The notes under the pieces are model-generated. The model had not been told where the DNA came from, made no database searches, and saw only the letters and a list, made by a program, of their open reading frames with translations. A program made the position numbers and the translations under genes. 64,000 nt of DNA, taken from positions 1 through 64,000 of the forward strand of contig JAZRRE010000032.1 of NCBI GenBank assembly GCA_045650505.1, in the 5' to 3' direction. Shown piece after piece: positions 60,524-64,000 of the stretch. Numbering within the stretch: position 1 is the stretch's first letter; every line of letters begins with the position of its first letter. This DNA is from RGIG1681 sp045650505. GTDB taxonomy: Bacteria > Bacillota > Clostridia > Christensenellales > UBA1242.

Positions 60524-61932
60524 TATATTCGAAGCCCCTTTGGATATAAATTTTTAAGTCTGTTATTCACAATTTTAACACCGCCAACAGCGTAGCCATT
60601 CACAGTCACAACACCATAACCTTTCTTTCCTGATAAATCTTTTGAAATTTCTTCTCCGTGAAGATATTTTTTAAGTTCATCAGCTGAAAGTTCAATTTTG
60701 TTTTTAAACAAATCTGCATACGCCATAAATATTGAATGATTTGGCTCAAACCTGCCCTTTAAAAGTGACCCAACTTTCACACCAATCGTGTTAAATCTTA
60801 AAGTATCGATAGCCGTTTGCAAGTCTCCATCAAACATTTTTGGAACAAGATAAACAGTTTCTCCAACTTCATAAACCCTTCCATCAATTCTTGATGATAA
60901 ATTTTCATCTTCAAAACTCTCAAACAATGCTCTTTTGGTTCTGCCAACACCTTCAATGGCTCTAAAATGCTTTTTTGTATGCATTTGAGTTGCTCTTGAT
61001 TCATCATTATTTTTAAACACTGCAATAAATTGCCCTTCACCATTTCCTGTGTGTGGCATAAACTTTCTTGCAAAGTCTGCATTTTTAACATTTGCTGATG
61101 ACGGAATTGTTGCATTTTTAATTTCAGCAGAAACATCTTGAAGTTCAAAGTTAAATTCCTTTAAAAACCATTCAACAATGTTTTCATCTTCTTCTTTTGA
61201 ATATGTGCAAGTTGAATAAACAAGTTTGCCACCTGCAGCAACAAGCCTTTCAGCAACCCTCAAAATTTCTTTTTGTCTATCTGCACACATTTTTACATTT
61301 TCTTCACTCCACTCATTTATGGTTTCAGGAACTCTTCTAAACATTCCCTCCCCAGAGCAAGGTGCATCAACAAAAACATAATCAAAGAAACCCTCAAACC
61401 CAAACAACCTTTCTGGCTCTTCGTTTGTCACAATAACATTTTTAAAGCCTTGTCTTTCAACATTTGAAAACAAAACTGAAGCCCTTGAAGAAATAATTTC
61501 ATTTGAAACAATGAGAGAATCTTCACTCACTCTGCAAGCAATCTGCCCTGTTTTTCCACCAGGAGAAGCACAAAGGTCAAGCACTTTGAGCGGTCTGTTT
61601 TCTTTTTCAATATTAGAAGCAACAACTGCAACCATACTAGATGGCTCTTGAAAATAATAAAGCCCTGCAAGGTGACTTGCTTCATTTCCAAACTTTTCGG
61701 CCGAATTTAAAATGAACCCATCATTTGTATAATCAATTTTTGAAAGTTTTGCGTTTAGTTCATTTTCAAAAATTTTAACACAGTCTTCAACTGAAATCTT
61801 GCTAGTGTTAACTCTAACACCACGAACAGATGGCTCATCAATTGCCTTTAAATAATCATTAATTTTGTCACCAAGTTGTTCTTTGAGTCTTGAAACAAAC
61901 TCTGCTGGCAACTTTTCACTTAATTTTTCCAT
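60523..61932 (-). CDS. rsmF: rRNA cytosine-C5 methyltransferase, RsmF/YebU family
   Basis: A 469-residue SAM-dependent enzyme that makes m5C in 16S rRNA. VLDLCASPGGKTGQIA is the SAM motif. The two catalytic cysteines are in DAPCSGEGMF and VYSTCTYSKEEDE. The C-terminal domain (about 300-469) includes the PUA-like region (KGYGVVTVNGYAVGG). The start at 61932 has no Shine-Dalgarno; a weaker promoter ends 6 bases before it. The SDR gene follows by overlap. Confidence 0.88.
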   Translation of the reverse strand: MEKLSEKLPAEFVSRLKEQLGDKINDYLKAIDEPSVRGVRVNTSKISVEDCVKIFENELNAKLSKIDYTNDGFILNSAEKFGNEASHLAGLYYFQEPSSMVAVVASNIEKENRPLKVLDLCASPGGKTGQIACRVSEDSLIVSNEIISSRASVLFSNVERQGFKNVIVTNEEPERLFGFEGFFDYVFVDAPCSGEGMFRRVPETINEWSEENVKMCADRQKEILRVAERLVAAGGKLVYSTCTYSKEEDENIVEWFLKEFNFELQDVSAEIKNATIPSSANVKNADFARKFMPHTGNGEGQFIAVFKNNDESRATQMHTKKHFRAIEGVGRTKRALFESFEDENLSSRIDGRVYEVGETVYLVPKMFDGDLQTAIDTLRFNTIGVKVGSLLKGRFEPNHSIFMAYADLFKNKIELSADELKKYLHGEEISKDLSGKKGYGVVTVNGYAVGGVKIVNNRLKNLYPKGLRI

Positions 61933-61938
61933 ATAAAA

Positions 61939-61968
61939 ATGATACACCAAAACCAACTTCAAAGTCTA
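61939..61968 (-). promoter_or_regulatory. Possible leaderless-type promoter of rsmF
   Basis: On the minus strand TAGACT (61963-61968), 18-base spacer, TATCAT (61939-61944), 6 bases, then the ATG at 61932. The match to consensus is only moderate. Confidence 0.4.
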
Positions 61969-62050
61969 TATTTTTTGCTCAACTTTTTTAAAACAAATTA
62001 TAACAGGTATAAATATAAATAATATTTTTCAAAAAAATTTTTTCATAATC

Positions 62051-62079
62051 TTGCCAAAATAAAATCATAGTGCTATACT
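62051..62079 (+). promoter_or_regulatory. Promoter of typA
   Basis: TTGCCA (62051-62056), 17-base spacer, TATACT (62074-62079). A leader of about 60 bases carries AGGAGA before the ATG at 62147. Confidence 0.7.
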
Positions 62080-62146
62080 TATAGAGTTATATGTTACATC
62101 TAGCAAGTATTTGTTGGTGTAATTTTTTTTATGTTTAGGAGATTTT

Positions 62147-63982
62147 ATGGAAAACAAAATTAGAAATATTGCGATAATTGCGCACGTTGACCACGGTAAA
62201 ACAACCCTTGTTAACGCACTTCTTAAAGAAGGCGGCGTGTTCCGTGAAAACCAAGCAGTTCAAGACAGAGTTATGGACTCAAATGCACTTGAACGTGAAA
62301 GAGGTATCACAATTTTTAGTAAAAATGCTTCACTTATTTATAACGACATCAAAATCAATGTTGTTGACACACCAGGACACGCAGACTTTGGTGGCGAAGT
62401 TGAAAGAATTTTAAAAATGGTTGATGGCGTTCTTCTTGTTGTTGATGCTTTTGAAGGCACAATGCCACAAACTCGATTCGTTTTAGAAAAAGCACTTGCT
62501 TTAAACCACAAAGTTATTGTTGTTGTTAACAAAATTGATAGAAAAGACGCAAGAGTTAAAGAAGTTATTGATGAAGTTCTTGACCTTCTTTTAGACCTTG
62601 ATGCAAATGAAGAACAACTTGATTCTCCATTCGTGTTCTGTTCTGCTCGTCAAGGCATTTGCTCTCTTGATATGGACACTGTTGGAACAGATATGAAACC
62701 ACTTTTAGACACAATCTTAAAGCATATCCCTGCTCCAAAGAGTGAAAGTGATAAACCATTCAAGATGCTTGTTTCTTCTTGTGAAGCAAATGACTATCTT
62801 GGAAAACTTGCAGTTGGAAAAGTTGAACAAGGTTCTTGCAAAGTGAATGAAACAATCGACATTGTTAACTTCCACGATGAAACAAAACATAAAACTTTCA
62901 AAATCACAAACATTTTTGAATTTCAAGGTCTTAAAAAAGTTCCCGTTCCAGAGGCACACCCTGGCGACATCGTTTGCTTGTCAGGAACTGATGATGTAAC
63001 AATCGGTGATACCGTTGCTAACAAAGAAGACTTGTCACCTATTCCATTTGTTAAAATCAGTGAACCTTCAATCGAAATGGAATTTTCTGTTAATGATTCC
63101 CCATTTGCAGGAACCGAAGGCAAACTCTTCACATCAAGACACGTTCGTGACAGACTTATGAAAGAAGCCGTTAAAGACTTATCTCTCAAAGTTTATGAAA
63201 CCGAAAGTGCTGATAGATTTAGAGTGCTTGGCAGAGGCGAAATGCACATTTCAATTTTAGTTGAAAATATGCGCCGCGAAGGATACGAATTCCAAGTATC
63301 AATGCCAAAAGTTATCTATAAGCACGAAAATGGAGTTAAGCTTGAACCAATTGATAATTTAACAATTGATGTTCCTGAAAATCAAGTGAGCACAATAATG
63401 GGTTCAATGGGTTCAAGAAAAGGTGAACTTCAAAATATGTCACCAAAGGGCAGCCGAATTCGTCTTGAATTCAAAATTCCTTCTCGTGGACTTTTTGGTT
63501 ATAAGAGCCAATTCTTAACAGAAACAAATGGTGAAGGCATTATGAGTTCAGTCTTTTCAGGCTATGAACCTTATAAAGGACCAATTTCAACCAGAAACTT
63601 TGGTGCACTTATTGCTTATGAAAATGGTGAATCAATCGTTTATGGTTTATTCAACACACAAGAGCGTGGAAGACTTTTAATTGGACCGGGTGTAAAAGTT
63701 TATGCTGGTATGGTTGTTGGAATCAACCCAAAGGCGGAGGACATTGTTGTTAATGTTTGCAAGAAAAAACAACTCACAAACATTCGTTCAAGTTCTTCTG
63801 ATGAAGCATTAAGACTCACCCCTATCAAACCTCTCACTCTTGAAGAAAGCCTTGAATTTTTAGATGAAGATGAACTTTTAGAGGTTACCCCTGAAAGTTT
63901 AAGAATTAGAAAGAAAATTCTTGACCACACAATTCGTGGCCGTGAAAATTTCAAAAAGAAACAAGAACTTAACAATAAATAG
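62147..63982 (+). CDS. typA: Ribosome-associated GTPase TypA/BipA
   Basis: A 611-residue translational GTPase that binds the ribosome under stress or cold and aids assembly. It has AHVDHGKTTLV (G1), RERGIT (G2), DTPGHADF (G3) and NKIDR (G4). EF-G-like domains III and V and the BipA-specific C-terminal domain (GLFGYKSQFLTETNGEG) are complete. AGGAGA lies 7 bases before the ATG. A single gene on the plus strand at the end of the window. Confidence 0.97.
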   Translation: MENKIRNIAIIAHVDHGKTTLVNALLKEGGVFRENQAVQDRVMDSNALERERGITIFSKNASLIYNDIKINVVDTPGHADFGGEVERILKMVDGVLLVVDAFEGTMPQTRFVLEKALALNHKVIVVVNKIDRKDARVKEVIDEVLDLLLDLDANEEQLDSPFVFCSARQGICSLDMDTVGTDMKPLLDTILKHIPAPKSESDKPFKMLVSSCEANDYLGKLAVGKVEQGSCKVNETIDIVNFHDETKHKTFKITNIFEFQGLKKVPVPEAHPGDIVCLSGTDDVTIGDTVANKEDLSPIPFVKISEPSIEMEFSVNDSPFAGTEGKLFTSRHVRDRLMKEAVKDLSLKVYETESADRFRVLGRGEMHISILVENMRREGYEFQVSMPKVIYKHENGVKLEPIDNLTIDVPENQVSTIMGSMGSRKGELQNMSPKGSRIRLEFKIPSRGLFGYKSQFLTETNGEGIMSSVFSGYEPYKGPISTRNFGALIAYENGESIVYGLFNTQERGRLLIGPGVKVYAGMVVGINPKAEDIVVNVCKKKQLTNIRSSSSDEALRLTPIKPLTLEESLEFLDEDELLEVTPESLRIRKKILDHTIRGRENFKKKQELNNK

Positions 63983-64000
63983 TTAAATAATTTTGATATT

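Overview
The window is compact, AT-rich, gene-dense DNA from the chromosome of a low-GC Gram-positive bacterium, most likely an uncultured member of the Clostridia (Bacillota). Signs of this are spoVG, CIRCE control of clpB, a walJ/YycJ homologue, a SpoIIQ-like M23 peptidase, SpoVB-type flippases, TM2 and SPFH/zinc-ribbon proteins, AGGAGG ribosome binding sites, and remnants of the Firmicutes glmU-pth-mfd gene order. The lineage is an inference; there is no rRNA here. About 58 protein genes are supported, roughly 50 of them on the minus strand. I see no tRNA, rRNA, CRISPR, prophage or insertion sequence.

Layout: 0.2-7.3 kb holds a HipA-like protein, murC, an FAD dehydrogenase, spoVG, galU and an MFS carrier. 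7.4-11.8 kb holds an SPFH/zinc-ribbon protein, dinB and two tandem methyltransferases. 11.9-19.4 kb holds pyrG, a second FAD dehydrogenase, tsaD, a TM2 protein, prfB (frameshifted) and a large membrane protein. 19.4-20.0 kb is a non-coding stretch with 33-bp repeats. 20-29 kb holds acpS, a CMP-kinase-like enzyme, pepF, the pgk-tpiA-secG operon, dus and a SpoVB-like flippase. 28.5-34.3 kb is a cluster of unrecognised exported proteins. 34.3-45.7 kb holds pyk, an M23 peptidase, a lipid flippase, a PrsA-like foldase and mfd-pth with a degenerate GlmU. 45.8-52.3 kb holds tadA, peptidases and metallo-beta-lactamase-fold enzymes. 52.4-64 kb holds clpB, a sirtuin, a P-loop kinase, a CobW GTPase, a Nudix enzyme, a GNAT, MarR, an SDR, rsmF and typA.

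The most interesting points are these. (1) The CTP synthase has lost the catalytic cysteine (to Gly) and histidine (to Glu) of its glutaminase domain. (2) Eleven genes have a recognisable -35/-10 promoter whose -10 box ends only 6-7 bases before the ATG, and no Shine-Dalgarno, which predicts leaderless mRNAs for about a fifth of the genes. Three of these promoters lie directly at the T-tract of the upstream gene's terminator. (3) The GlmU homologue in the glmU-pth-mfd position lacks the nucleotidyltransferase signature and the acetyltransferase motif. (4) The clpB start site falls inside a terminator-type inverted repeat downstream of a CIRCE operator. (5) The prfB frameshift site lacks the usual upstream Shine-Dalgarno stimulator. 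(6) The 19.7-19.9 kb element encodes in-frame 11-residue peptide repeats ending at a terminator.
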